A DNA stretch of 64,000 nt from assembly GCA_900539035.1 (NCBI GenBank), contig UQAU01000002.1:1-64000 (forward strand). Reading direction: 5' to 3'. Source of the DNA: an uncultured Collinsella sp. (GTDB taxonomy: Bacteria; Actinomycetota; Coriobacteriia; Coriobacteriales; Coriobacteriaceae). A program made the translations under genes and the position numbers. Of this stretch, positions 1 through 9,658 are shown piece after piece (position 1 is the stretch's first letter; every line of letters starts with the position of its first letter). Under the pieces are notes generated by a model. That model saw only the letters and a list, made by a program, of their open reading frames with translations, was not told the DNA's origin and ran no database searches.

Positions 1-70
1 TAGCTCAGTTGGTTAGAGCGTCCGGCTGATAACCGGGAGGTCACAAGTTCGAATCTTGTCAGGTCCACCA
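1..70 (+). tRNA. tRNA-Ile (GAT), 5' end cut by window edge
   Basis: D arm, anticodon arm with loop CTGATAA (anticodon GAT), T arm and an encoded CCA end are visible. The first seven bases lie outside the window. The 70 visible bases are identical to the complete tRNA-Ile at 218-294, so the missing bases are probably GGACCTG. It decodes AUU and AUC. Confidence 0.95.
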
Positions 71-81
71 CTTTCTTTCGC

Positions 82-126
82 AATAAACACCCCAGCGAGA
101 GCCGAGTCGCCGCTGGGGTGTTTATT
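82..126 (+). terminator. Perfect 16-bp inverted repeat between tRNA genes
   Basis: The arms AATAAACACCCCAGCG (82-97) and CGCTGGGGTGTTTATT (111-126) are exact reverse complements around a 13-base loop. The A-rich and T-rich arm ends would allow termination on either strand. It sits between tRNA-Ile and tRNA-Ala, so it may also be a processing hairpin in a joint transcript. Confidence 0.6.
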
Positions 127-137
127 ACTGTCTCCGT

Positions 138-213
138 GGGGGTTTAGCTCAGCTGGGAGAGCGCGGGCTTTGCAAGCCTGAGGTCAGGGGTTCGATCCCC
201 CTAACCTCCACCA
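138..213 (+). tRNA. tRNA-Ala (TGC)
   Basis: A 76-base cloverleaf with acceptor strands GGGGGTT and AACCTCC, anticodon loop TTTGCAA (TGC), T arm GGGGTTCGATCCCC and an encoded CCA. It lies between two identical tRNA-Ile genes. No rRNA sequence is present on either visible side, so this is not a standard ribosomal spacer. Confidence 0.96.
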
Positions 214-217
214 TGAT

Positions 218-294
218 GGACCTGTAGCTCAGTTGGTTAGAGCGTCCGGCTGATAACCGGGAGGTCACAAGTTCGAATCTTGTCAGGTCCACCA
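218..294 (+). tRNA. tRNA-Ile (GAT), complete copy
   Basis: A 77-base cloverleaf beginning GGACCTG, with anticodon loop CTGATAA (GAT) and an encoded CCA. It is a duplicate of the truncated gene at the window start and begins four bases after tRNA-Ala, so the two are probably cotranscribed. Confidence 0.96.
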
Positions 295-308
295 TCAAAA
301 CTGTGAAG

Positions 309-340
309 AGCCCTGGGGCGTTGCCTCGGGGCTTTTTTCT
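309..340 (+). terminator. Rho-independent terminator of the tRNA cluster
   Basis: An 11-bp stem with two G-U pairs (AGCCCTGGGGC and GCCTCGGGGCT, loop GTT) is followed by TTTTTTCTT. It closes the Ile-Ala-Ile transcript before the promoter of the next gene. Confidence 0.85.
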
Positions 341-366
341 TGTCTGTGATAAATCTCATTTTGGTT

Positions 367-396
367 TTGTGTGCTGTGCGAAAGATTGGGTAGTAT
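367..396 (+). promoter_or_regulatory. Candidate promoter for the 454-1824 genes
   Basis: A TTGTGT -35-like hexamer (367-372) and a TAGTAT -10-like hexamer (391-396) are 18 bases apart, downstream of the tRNA terminator and about 58 bases before the first start codon. This is motif matching only. Confidence 0.4.
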
Positions 397-453
397 AGCT
401 ATTCAATGCGGCAACCCTGCCGTGTGTTAACCGCTACGTACCGGAGGTGTTCC

Positions 454-954
454 ATGGTTCGTGTCGACATAGAGACCATCGTCATGGCCGCCGGTCCCGT
501 GCCATCGCTTATCGTGCTTCGTGAGCGCTGCGGCAAGTCGGATTCGACGGCGCCCCTGCGTTCGCTTTCCATTCAGACCGGCTCGTTTGAGGCTGCGGCC
601 ATTAGCCGTGGTATCGATAGCGGTCGCGCCGAGCGCCCGATAACGCATGACCTGCTGCTTGACACCGTCGATGCCCTGGGCGCCAAGCTCGAGCGCATCG
701 AGATCGTTCGTGCCGAGCCGCCGGTGTTCTATGCGACGATTGTCGTGCTGGTCGATGGTGACGAGCGCAAGATTGACGCCCGCCCCAGTGACGCCATTGC
801 CCTTGCCGTGCGCAGTAATGCCCCCATGTTCGTGGAGGACGACATCATGAATCGTCTGGGTACCGTTTCTGGCCATGCCGAGGAAGTTGACGACGAGCAG
901 GAGTTCGAGAAGTTCGACGAGTTCGTCCATACGCTCTCCCCCGATGATTTCTAA
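454..954 (+). CDS. Bifunctional nuclease (BFN/DUF151) family protein
   Basis: A 166-residue protein covering a whole BFN/DUF151 domain. Family hallmarks are visible: the opening PSLIVLRE strand, SIQTGSFEAAAISRGI, RPITHDLLLDTVDAL, and the conserved IDARPSDAIALAVRSNAPMF segment. Related proteins from plants and bacteria are reported to have RNase and DNase activity, but the cellular role in bacteria is unclear. The tail is acidic (EEVDDEQEFEKFDEF). ATG 454 is chosen because GGAGG lies seven bases upstream; a longer in-frame reading from 406 has no ribosome site. It is followed closely by two small genes and is probably cotranscribed with them. Confidence 0.85.
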   Translation: MVRVDIETIVMAAGPVPSLIVLRERCGKSDSTAPLRSLSIQTGSFEAAAISRGIDSGRAERPITHDLLLDTVDALGAKLERIEIVRAEPPVFYATIVVLVDGDERKIDARPSDAIALAVRSNAPMFVEDDIMNRLGTVSGHAEEVDDEQEFEKFDEFVHTLSPDDF

Positions 955-987
955 ATGCGGAGCGGCCGAGTTGCGGAGTGTTCGCTG

Positions 988-1344
988 ATGGCCGGCGGCA
1001 TGTCGGCCGAGGCGGCCGCCATCGCGCGTGAAGCCCAGATGCGCTCGGAGGCATCCGAGGCGGCTCGCATTGCCTATGTGACGCAGGCCCGCACGCTTCG
1101 CGAGCGCCGCGGCTCGTTTATCAAGATGGTTGTCGTCTCCGCCCTTGTCGCGGCAATCTGCTCGCGCCTTCGTGGTACAGTTGGTGCGCTTGGGTTTTCG
1201 ATCTCTACGGGCCTGGTGATCTGGGGCGTGGTCGATGCGGTAATGCTGACCAGTCAGATCAAGGTGCTCGATAAGCGCGCGATGGATATGATGCGCGCCC
1301 GCGACGCTGCCGCCAAGATCGCCACCGAGGCACAAGAACTGTAA
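988..1344 (+). CDS. Small membrane protein of unknown function
   Basis: A 118-residue protein that I do not recognise. It has an Ala/Arg-rich, probably helical N-terminal third, two hydrophobic segments near the middle (around MVVVSALVAAICSRL and GALGFSISTGLVIWGVVDAVML), and a charged helical tail. ATG 988 is preferred because GGAG lies nine bases upstream. A second start, ATG 955, directly abuts the upstream stop codon and cannot be excluded. The tight spacing suggests cotranscription with the BFN-family gene. Confidence 0.65.
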   Translation: MAGGMSAEAAAIAREAQMRSEASEAARIAYVTQARTLRERRGSFIKMVVVSALVAAICSRLRGTVGALGFSISTGLVIWGVVDAVMLTSQIKVLDKRAMDMMRARDAAAKIATEAQEL

Positions 1345-1374
1345 CGACGCCAGACTCGATGGGAAGGTCTAAAG

Positions 1375-1824
1375 ATGGCACAGGATATGCAGGACGCCGG
1401 TAACGTCTCCGCCGAGCTCGACGCCATGGTGTGCGATCTGATCGGCGCCTTCTTGGACGACCTGGCCGCGGGCGAGAACCCGGGCGTGGTCGTGGCGATC
1501 GAGGACGCTGCTTCCAACCGCTATCTGGCGGCGCTCGACGAGGATGGCGAAGAGGCGTGCCTCGAGGCGGCCACCAACTTTATCTCCGAGCACAAGATGG
1601 GTCTTAAGGACGAGGGCCTGGGCCGTATCGCCCGCTATGCCATCGGCTATACTGGCTGCGTCGAGATTGACGGCGGCTATCACGATGCTCTGCTCGTGAG
1701 CTTCTTCGAAACCACGCTCGAGAGTGGTTTTTCGGCATATGTGCTGTATGAGGGCATGGGCGCCGGCGATGGTTTTATGTGGAGCGACCCTGAACCTGCA
1801 GGTGAGGAAACCCCTCTTATCTAA
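1375..1824 (+). CDS. Conserved-looking hypothetical protein
   Basis: An acidic 149-residue soluble protein with no signal peptide or membrane segment. It reads as a compact alpha/beta domain (GVVVAIEDAASNRYLAALDEDG, then GRIARYAIGYTGCVEIDGGYHDALLVSFFE), but I cannot assign it to a family. GGGAAGG precedes the ATG. It starts 30 bases after the small membrane protein gene and is probably the last gene of that unit. Codon usage matches its neighbours. Confidence 0.6.
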   Translation: MAQDMQDAGNVSAELDAMVCDLIGAFLDDLAAGENPGVVVAIEDAASNRYLAALDEDGEEACLEAATNFISEHKMGLKDEGLGRIARYAIGYTGCVEIDGGYHDALLVSFFETTLESGFSAYVLYEGMGAGDGFMWSDPEPAGEETPLI

Positions 1825-1941
1825 AATCGCTAAAATAAACGAGTTTTCGGTAAAAGGCTCAATATTCCCGCTGAGCGTTGTATCGCTGGGCGGGCCGCAT
1901 ACGCGTGCCGTTTGTATATGGATAGAAGATAGGGGAACTAC

Positions 1942-3780
<1,839 letters not shown>

Positions 3781-3807
3781 GCGCTGGGGCTTATAACCGC
3801 CAATAAG

Positions 3808-3842
3808 AAAGGGCGTCGACCGCAATGGTCGGCGCCCTTTTT
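3808..3842 (+). terminator. Terminator of typA
   Basis: An 11-bp stem GGGCGTCGACC / GGTCGGCGCCC with loop GCAAT is followed by TTTTT and preceded by an A run. Confidence 0.85.
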
Positions 3843-4203
3843 GGTGCAGGGGGCAGGTTTGGTTGCATCACAGCGGGGGCGGCTATCCCCTCCGATCGGC
3901 TTTCTGGCCAAAGTTAAGTTGTTTAAACATATACATAATTCCACTGAATATAGCCGGTATGATACAAGACTGTTAACAGGTAAATATCAACTGGTATTAA
4001 ATTAAAAGACCTCTTGACCTGCGGCTTACATGATTGGCATCTATATTATATTTTATGCATTGTGGCATAGGCGAACCGTCTTAGACGGTACCCCCAATGG
4101 GTTCTTGCAATGCGCTAGGTAGGTTCTCGTTGATGTTGGGGCTTGTGTTCGATCCGACGATTCGCCGTATTCCACACTGTGTTGTAGGAATTAGGGGACA
4201 ACT
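3843..4203 (+). promoter_or_regulatory. AT-rich leader upstream of the pilin cluster
   Basis: A 361-base stretch without a gene and much richer in A+T than its surroundings. It holds TTGACC (4014-4019), T/A-rich -10-like sequence around 4042-4049 (spacing of about 22, so not an ideal pair), a small hairpin ACCGTC-TTA-GACGGT (4075-4089), and AGGGGA just before the first pilin ATG. Promoter function is inferred from position and composition. Confidence 0.4.
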
Positions 4204-7200
4204 ATGGACGCATACCGCTCACGGTCGCTGGGTATGGCGGCCCTGATCTTCATTTTGATTAGCCTCACCGCCGCAGTTTTTCAGGGCGCAGCCCCCGTGC
4301 GCGCCGAGGATGCGACGACGCCGACGCCGATTGTGATTGATGAGAATACGGCGGACGTTACGGTTGAGCTGTATACCATTGTCGAGAACCGTAAAGTGCC
4401 TTTGGGTAATACTTCCGTGCTTTCGACCGACACGCTCTACGGTTCGTTTAGCGCGGACTTTAAGCCGAACCATACCCCGAGCTCGGAGCAAAACGTTGCG
4501 GAGTACTCTCTTCCGAGCAATATTAAGTTATTGAAAGATGAAAGCGGGTCGCTCTATGACGGTTCGGGCAAAAAGGCTGGCACCTGGAAGTGCGAGAATA
4601 ATAAGCTGATTTTCACTTTCGACCAAAACTGGATTAATGCGAATCCGTCCGATATCCATGTTGGTGTTGATTTTTCATTCAAGCTAGCAAATGAGAACGT
4701 TGGCTCCGGCGATACAACAAAAGTCGAATTTCCCGGAACGGGCGGAATTGACATTGCGACCAAAGACGGCGACGTGGCGGGAACGAAGGAGGGGAAGTTC
4801 TCTCAATCCGGCGGCGAAGGAAAAGTAACGTGGACTCTCAAACTCGAGGTTGCCTCCTATGCTCACAAGGTCTGCCTTACGGATGTGCTTGGCAATAACT
4901 TTTCGTTCGTGCCTGGGTCCTTTAAGCTGAACGGCGAGACGCTCGAGCAGCAGCCGAGCATTGAAGGGCAGACCGCGACTTTAAACCTGGGTAACTTGTC
5001 CAAGAGGACATATACGATTACCTATGATTCGGTTATGAACCCGGGTGTTTCTGTGGGCGACAAAGTGTGGATCAACGAGCTCGACGGTTCAAAAAACAAT
5101 GCCTCCTGGACATGGGGCCAAAGCGAAGAATACTCGAGGAACTGCGAAGGCTTAGCAAATAAGTTTCGCTATGACATGATTAATAAGAGCGATGGCACCG
5201 GAACGCCGTCCGATATCAAATGGACCGTTACGCTCAACAACGGTGATATCAAAACCGACATGAATAGCTATACATTCACCGATACACTGGACAAGAAACA
5301 GAAATATATAGGCAGCTATACGGTTTATAGGGGACTTAACAAGAGCGAAAAGGTTGATGAAGGTGATCTCAGCAATTCTGCCGAGACATTTAGTTATACG
5401 TTCCACGATCTGAAAGAAGCAGAGAAGTACCAGCCTTATCAGATTGAGTATCATACCCAAATGACCGATCAGAACTCGTATGATCCCGTCACGAATATGG
5501 CAGAAATCAAGCGAGAGGGGACGACGTCGCCATCAGGAACGAGCACGGCAACGTTTAGGCGCGGGATCGTTGAGCAGCTGATTACCAAGGAACTGATATC
5601 GCATGACGAAAATGGTCACGCTACCTGGACTACTCATGTAAAGATTCCCGAGACGGTCGATGTGTCCCAAGTTCAGATTCTGGACACGTTCAAAAGCACG
5701 TATCTGCAGCACCTTAAAGTCGAATCATTGGCCGTAAAAATCGGTGATACCACGCTCTCCGAGGGGACCAGTACGAGTGGAGATTATTATTTCTACACTC
5801 GTGATGAGGTAACGAAAGGCAACAAGATTAACTTTAATATCCAGTTGCGTGCCACCAATAGAGTAATGGATGAGCTCAAGGCCAACGGATACCAGATTGA
5901 TGTTGTGTACACGACTGTGACTGATAACCTTGACGGGCAGTACTGGAATCTGGCAGCCGTGCAGTTTCCATTTGCCGGAAAGAACTTTAAGCAGTACTCG
6001 TCAGAGCCGTATTACATCGTCAATAACTCTGAGACCCCTGATGTTGACAAGTCATCGGATGGATATACGTGGGATGGCAAATTCGATTGGTCGCAGGTCG
6101 AGCCCGGTTCGACTGAAAAGGGTGCTTGGATTGCAACGTGGACGGTCTACGCCAACCGCTATAAGACTCCTGCTGGTGAATGCTATGGTGCTGGAAAGCT
6201 TGACGGTCAGCCCATAACGATTAAGGATACCTTGCCGGCAGACGGAACTATGAGCTTTGTTCCCGGATCGGCCACATATACGCTTTATGCGAATCCCTAT
6301 GACGAGCGTAAAGAAGCCGAACGTGAAGTGGCGAATCAGAGTGTTGAAGGGAATGTTTCAGGTAATGAAGTTACCTTCTCCATCCCCACGACGGCACTCG
6401 GTAACTATGCCGGTTATGCCAAGTTGACGTATAAAACGGCAATAAAGCGCAGCGTGCTCAACACTTCTACGAACTCGACTACGCTCAAAAACTCGGCCAG
6501 TGCCGAGTCGGGGAGCAAGACGTTCGACTCCGGTAGTGGAACCGTCACCATTAAGAACAACGTACTGCAAAAGGCCGGCGAGCAGGTTGCCAACAGCAAC
6601 CGCATCAAGTACACCATTTTTGTCAATGAATCGGCAGTTGACCTTAAGAGTGGCAGCGACTTCCTTGAGCTTGTCGATGTCATGGATGCCAAGTGCACGC
6701 TGGTGACGGATTCGGTCAATGTGTCCCAATACGATGGGACAGGCTGGAAGTTGCTTGGTTCTGACAAATGCCCCGTTTCCGCTAGGACCATTGAAGATGA
6801 AAACGGCGCGGCGTGTACAAAGATGACGCTCCGCGTGCCCGATAAGGAGTATCTCAAAGTTGAGTATGAGGTCATTCCTGCGGGTAACGAAGGGGAAACG
6901 GTCTCCCTGTCTAATACAGCTTCGCTTACAGGCGTTTTTGACGGCAATGCGAAACATGAAAATAATTGGGAAATTCGAAAGGCGTCTGGTTCGGCCGGCG
7001 GTAGCGGCTATGGCGTCACAGTGACCAAGGTCGATGCAAGCGATATTACAAAGAAGCTGTCTGGTGCCGAATTCACGCTCTATGAGGTCGATATGGATAA
7101 GGCCTTGGATTCCGGCCTCGATTCTGCGAAAAGGCTGATTCGGAGTGCTAAAACAGACGAAAGGGGCACGGTAACGTTCGGCACTCCTACGCAAAAGATG

Positions 7201-7899
7201 GAAGCCTACAAGTTGTATTGCCTTGAGGAGACCAAGGCGCCCGGCGGATACAATATTGCCTCTAAACCGGTGTGGATTCTGCTCAAAGGCAACAATGAGG
7301 ACGACTATCAGAAGGCCCTTACTAAGGCAGAAGAGCTGAGGGCAAAGGGTGTCGACATTGACACCCCAACGGTGAGTACCGATATCACGGTCTATGATGC
7401 GCCCTATAGCGGTCAAGCTACAATTTCTGCCACCAAGATGCTCGAGGGCTCGACCTTGCAAGAAAGCCAGTTCGGATTTGTGCTCAAGGACAAGAAGACC
7501 GGTAAGGTTCTCCAGACCATCAGGAACGGTGCGGATGGTGATATCAACTTTGTCTTGGATTACACCAAGACGGGGATCTATGAGTACGCCATCTCCGAGG
7601 TCATTCCCGCGGGCGCTGAGAACAACGTCAAGGACCACATCACCTACGACACGACCAAACATGAGGTTAAGGTTGTCGTGACTAATGGAGAAGGAAAGCT
7701 AAACACCGAGGTCACCTACGACAACGGCTCTACAACCCCACCGACCTTTACCAATAAGTATTCGACCACGCTTCCTGAGGCGGGCGGGGCTGGCTTGACT
7801 ATGACGTATCTGGCTGGTGCATCGCTGCTGTGTTTTGCTGCGACATGGATGCATGCTCGTCGCCATCGCGATCAAGATCGAGGTGGTAGTCGTGAGTAG
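4204..7899 (+). CDS. Large sortase-anchored pilin/adhesin with Cna-B and pilin isopeptide domains
   Basis: A 1231-residue secreted protein, probably a pilus tip or surface adhesin. It has a signal peptide (residues 1 to about 35, cleavage near VRA-ED) and a long series of beta-rich domains. Near the C-terminus is a SpaA/Cna-B type domain (VTVTKVDASD to LEETKAPGGY, with the Glu expected for an isopeptide bond), then an FctA-like pilin repeat (ISATKMLEGS to YDTTKHEV). A sorting signal follows from residue 1190: variant motif LPEAG, a hydrophobic span and an RRH-rich tail. AGGGGA precedes the ATG. It is first of three surface-protein genes and overlaps the next by eight bases. It is AT-richer than flanking genes, consistent with acquired or fast-evolving surface DNA. 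The ligand is unknown. Confidence 0.85.
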   Translation: MDAYRSRSLGMAALIFILISLTAAVFQGAAPVRAEDATTPTPIVIDENTADVTVELYTIVENRKVPLGNTSVLSTDTLYGSFSADFKPNHTPSSEQNVAEYSLPSNIKLLKDESGSLYDGSGKKAGTWKCENNKLIFTFDQNWINANPSDIHVGVDFSFKLANENVGSGDTTKVEFPGTGGIDIATKDGDVAGTKEGKFSQSGGEGKVTWTLKLEVASYAHKVCLTDVLGNNFSFVPGSFKLNGETLEQQPSIEGQTATLNLGNLSKRTYTITYDSVMNPGVSVGDKVWINELDGSKNNASWTWGQSEEYSRNCEGLANKFRYDMINKSDGTGTPSDIKWTVTLNNGDIKTDMNSYTFTDTLDKKQKYIGSYTVYRGLNKSEKVDEGDLSNSAETFSYTFHDLKEAEKYQPYQIEYHTQMTDQNSYDPVTNMAEIKREGTTSPSGTSTATFRRGIVEQLITKELISHDENGHATWTTHVKIPETVDVSQVQILDTFKSTYLQHLKVESLAVKIGDTTLSEGTSTSGDYYFYTRDEVTKGNKINFNIQLRATNRVMDELKANGYQIDVVYTTVTDNLDGQYWNLAAVQFPFAGKNFKQYSSEPYYIVNNSETPDVDKSSDGYTWDGKFDWSQVEPGSTEKGAWIATWTVYANRYKTPAGECYGAGKLDGQPITIKDTLPADGTMSFVPGSATYTLYANPYDERKEAEREVANQSVEGNVSGNEVTFSIPTTALGNYAGYAKLTYKTAIKRSVLNTSTNSTTLKNSASAESGSKTFDSGSGTVTIKNNVLQKAGEQVANSNRIKYTIFVNESAVDLKSGSDFLELVDVMDAKCTLVTDSVNVSQYDGTGWKLLGSDKCPVSARTIEDENGAACTKMTLRVPDKEYLKVEYEVIPAGNEGETVSLSNTASLTGVFDGNAKHENNWEIRKASGSAGGSGYGVTVTKVDASDITKKLSGAEFTLYEVDMDKALDSGLDSAKRLIRSAKTDERGTVTFGTPTQKMEAYKLYCLEETKAPGGYNIASKPVWILLKGNNEDDYQKALTKAEELRAKGVDIDTPTVSTDITVYDAPYSGQATISATKMLEGSTLQESQFGFVLKDKKTGKVLQTIRNGADGDINFVLDYTKTGIYEYAISEVIPAGAENNVKDHITYDTTKHEVKVVVTNGEGKLNTEVTYDNGSTTPPTFTNKYSTTLPEAGGAGLTMTYLAGASLLCFAATWMHARRHRDQDRGGSRE

Positions 7900-9535
7900 G
7901 CTTAGCCGCCGCTTGTTGGCTGCCACGACGATAATCATGGTCGCTATTCTGTCTTTCGCGATTGCCCCTGGGACGGCCCATGCTGCCGACACCGGAGCCA
8001 TTACGGTGGACGGTGCGGTTGCGACGCGGTATGACGCGTACCAGCTCTTTTCGGCGACCGTTGTCGACGACGCCGATACTGGCCAAAAAATTGCAACTGA
8101 CGTAACGTGGGCGAATGACACGGTTCGTCAAGCTGTTCTTCCGATGCTTCATGATGCGGGGCTTGATAGCTCGGCATTGACGGCGCAAGCGGCTGCCGAA
8201 TGGATGAATGCTGACGGGCACATGACGACGGCGCTGCCGGCAAAACTTGCCCACGCAATTGTCAAAGCAGGCGCCGTGTCCGTTTCCCTTACCGCGGGCA
8301 CGGCGGCCGAGCTGCCCTGCGGCTACTGGCTCGTCGTCGCCGACGACGACGCCATCGCCCAGGGCGAGGCCGGCACCGCGCCGATCATGGCCCTGGTGGG
8401 CGGCAGCGCCGTTACCGTCAAGCCCAAGGCCGCGACCCCCAAGGTCGCCAAGCATGTGCTGGAGGACAGTACCGCCGCCTGGGGCAAGGCCGCCGACGCC
8501 ACGGTCGCCGACGACCTGTACTGGCGCCTCTCTGCCACGGTTCCGGCGGGGCTCACCGCCTACGACACCTATACGGTGCAGTTCGTCGACACCATGAGTG
8601 CGGGGCTCGACCCCTCCAAGGTGGCCGCGAGCATGCGCGTGTACGTGGCGGCGGGCGCGGACGGCGGCTTCGACGCCGTCACATGTGAGGGCGGTAACGC
8701 CAGCTCGGCGCCGGCTAAAGGGTGGACAGACATAACTTCACAGTGCAAGGTCTCGGTCGAGGGTAATGCCTTCACCGTGCGCACCGGCGACCTCATCGCT
8801 TCGCTCGGCGGGGTTGACGCCTTCACCGCGGGCGCCCGCGTGGTTGCTGTCTACAATGCGCCGTTGGGGGCCAACTGCAATCGAGGCGCTACCAAGGGCA
8901 ACCCCAACGAGGTCTACCTGCGTTACCCGCGATCTCCCCTCGCCGACCAGTCCGGTGACGCCGGCTTCACCCGCACGCCGAGCGACGACGCGTGCGCCTA
9001 CACCTGGGGACTCAGTCTGATCAAGCGCTCAAGTTCGGACGATAAGCCGCTCGCGGGTGCCAAACTGCGTATCATCGATGACCGTGGGCGCATCCTAACG
9101 ACTGACGGCTCGTGGTCGATGGATGCCGACGCGTGCGTCACCACGGGCGCGGACGGCCATGTGGAATTGAGCGGTGTGGACGCGGGTGTTTACACCGTCG
9201 AAGAGGTCGCGGCTCCCAAGGGATATGCGACGTTCGAGGGCAAACGTACGGTGACGGTTACGGCCGAGGGCCTGGACGTTAAACAGGTGGCGGCCGCGAA
9301 GCCCAAGGTGACCGTATCGGTCGAAAGCCCCCTGCGGGTTGATACCGCCGATGCCGGGACGGGTTCGATTGAGCTGTCGGTGCTCAACACCCCAAGCAAA
9401 GAAGCAAGTCGAGGCTTTATGCCCTCGACGGGAGATAGAACGTTGGTGCTGGTGGCGGTTTTGGCTGCCATCGGAGTGGCGGCTATTGTTGTTGCGCTCG
9501 TCATCAAGCGGGGAGGAGGTCGCCGTGAAAAATAA
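7892..9535 (+). CDS. Sortase-anchored minor pilin subunit
   Basis: A 547-residue secreted protein from GTG 7892, chosen because AGGTGG lies just upstream and the start overlaps the previous stop codon, as in coupled operons. It has a signal peptide ending in TAHA, a pilin-like N-terminal domain with KPKAATPKVAKHV resembling the pilin lysine motif, and a D2-like domain. A Cna-B domain follows (SLIKRSSSDDKPLAGAKL to YTVEEVAAPKGY). The anchor at residue 510 is MPSTG, a variant of LPXTG, followed by a membrane span and KRGGGRREK. It has the same architecture as the downstream major pilin, so a minor or basal role is inferred. Confidence 0.8.
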   Translation: MSRLSRRLLAATTIIMVAILSFAIAPGTAHAADTGAITVDGAVATRYDAYQLFSATVVDDADTGQKIATDVTWANDTVRQAVLPMLHDAGLDSSALTAQAAAEWMNADGHMTTALPAKLAHAIVKAGAVSVSLTAGTAAELPCGYWLVVADDDAIAQGEAGTAPIMALVGGSAVTVKPKAATPKVAKHVLEDSTAAWGKAADATVADDLYWRLSATVPAGLTAYDTYTVQFVDTMSAGLDPSKVAASMRVYVAAGADGGFDAVTCEGGNASSAPAKGWTDITSQCKVSVEGNAFTVRTGDLIASLGGVDAFTAGARVVAVYNAPLGANCNRGATKGNPNEVYLRYPRSPLADQSGDAGFTRTPSDDACAYTWGLSLIKRSSSDDKPLAGAKLRIIDDRGRILTTDGSWSMDADACVTTGADGHVELSGVDAGVYTVEEVAAPKGYATFEGKRTVTVTAEGLDVKQVAAAKPKVTVSVESPLRVDTADAGTGSIELSVLNTPSKEASRGFMPSTGDRTLVLVAVLAAIGVAAIVVALVIKRGGGRREK

Positions 9536-9658
9536 TTGTCCCCCCCCCTTGCTCAATGGCGTACTGCCTCCGTAGCGAGTGACGCGCAGGCCTACCGACC
9601 TGATGATCATTGGTTTTGAAAAAGTTACTAGAGAACCCTCCAAGAAAGAGGACCAAAC

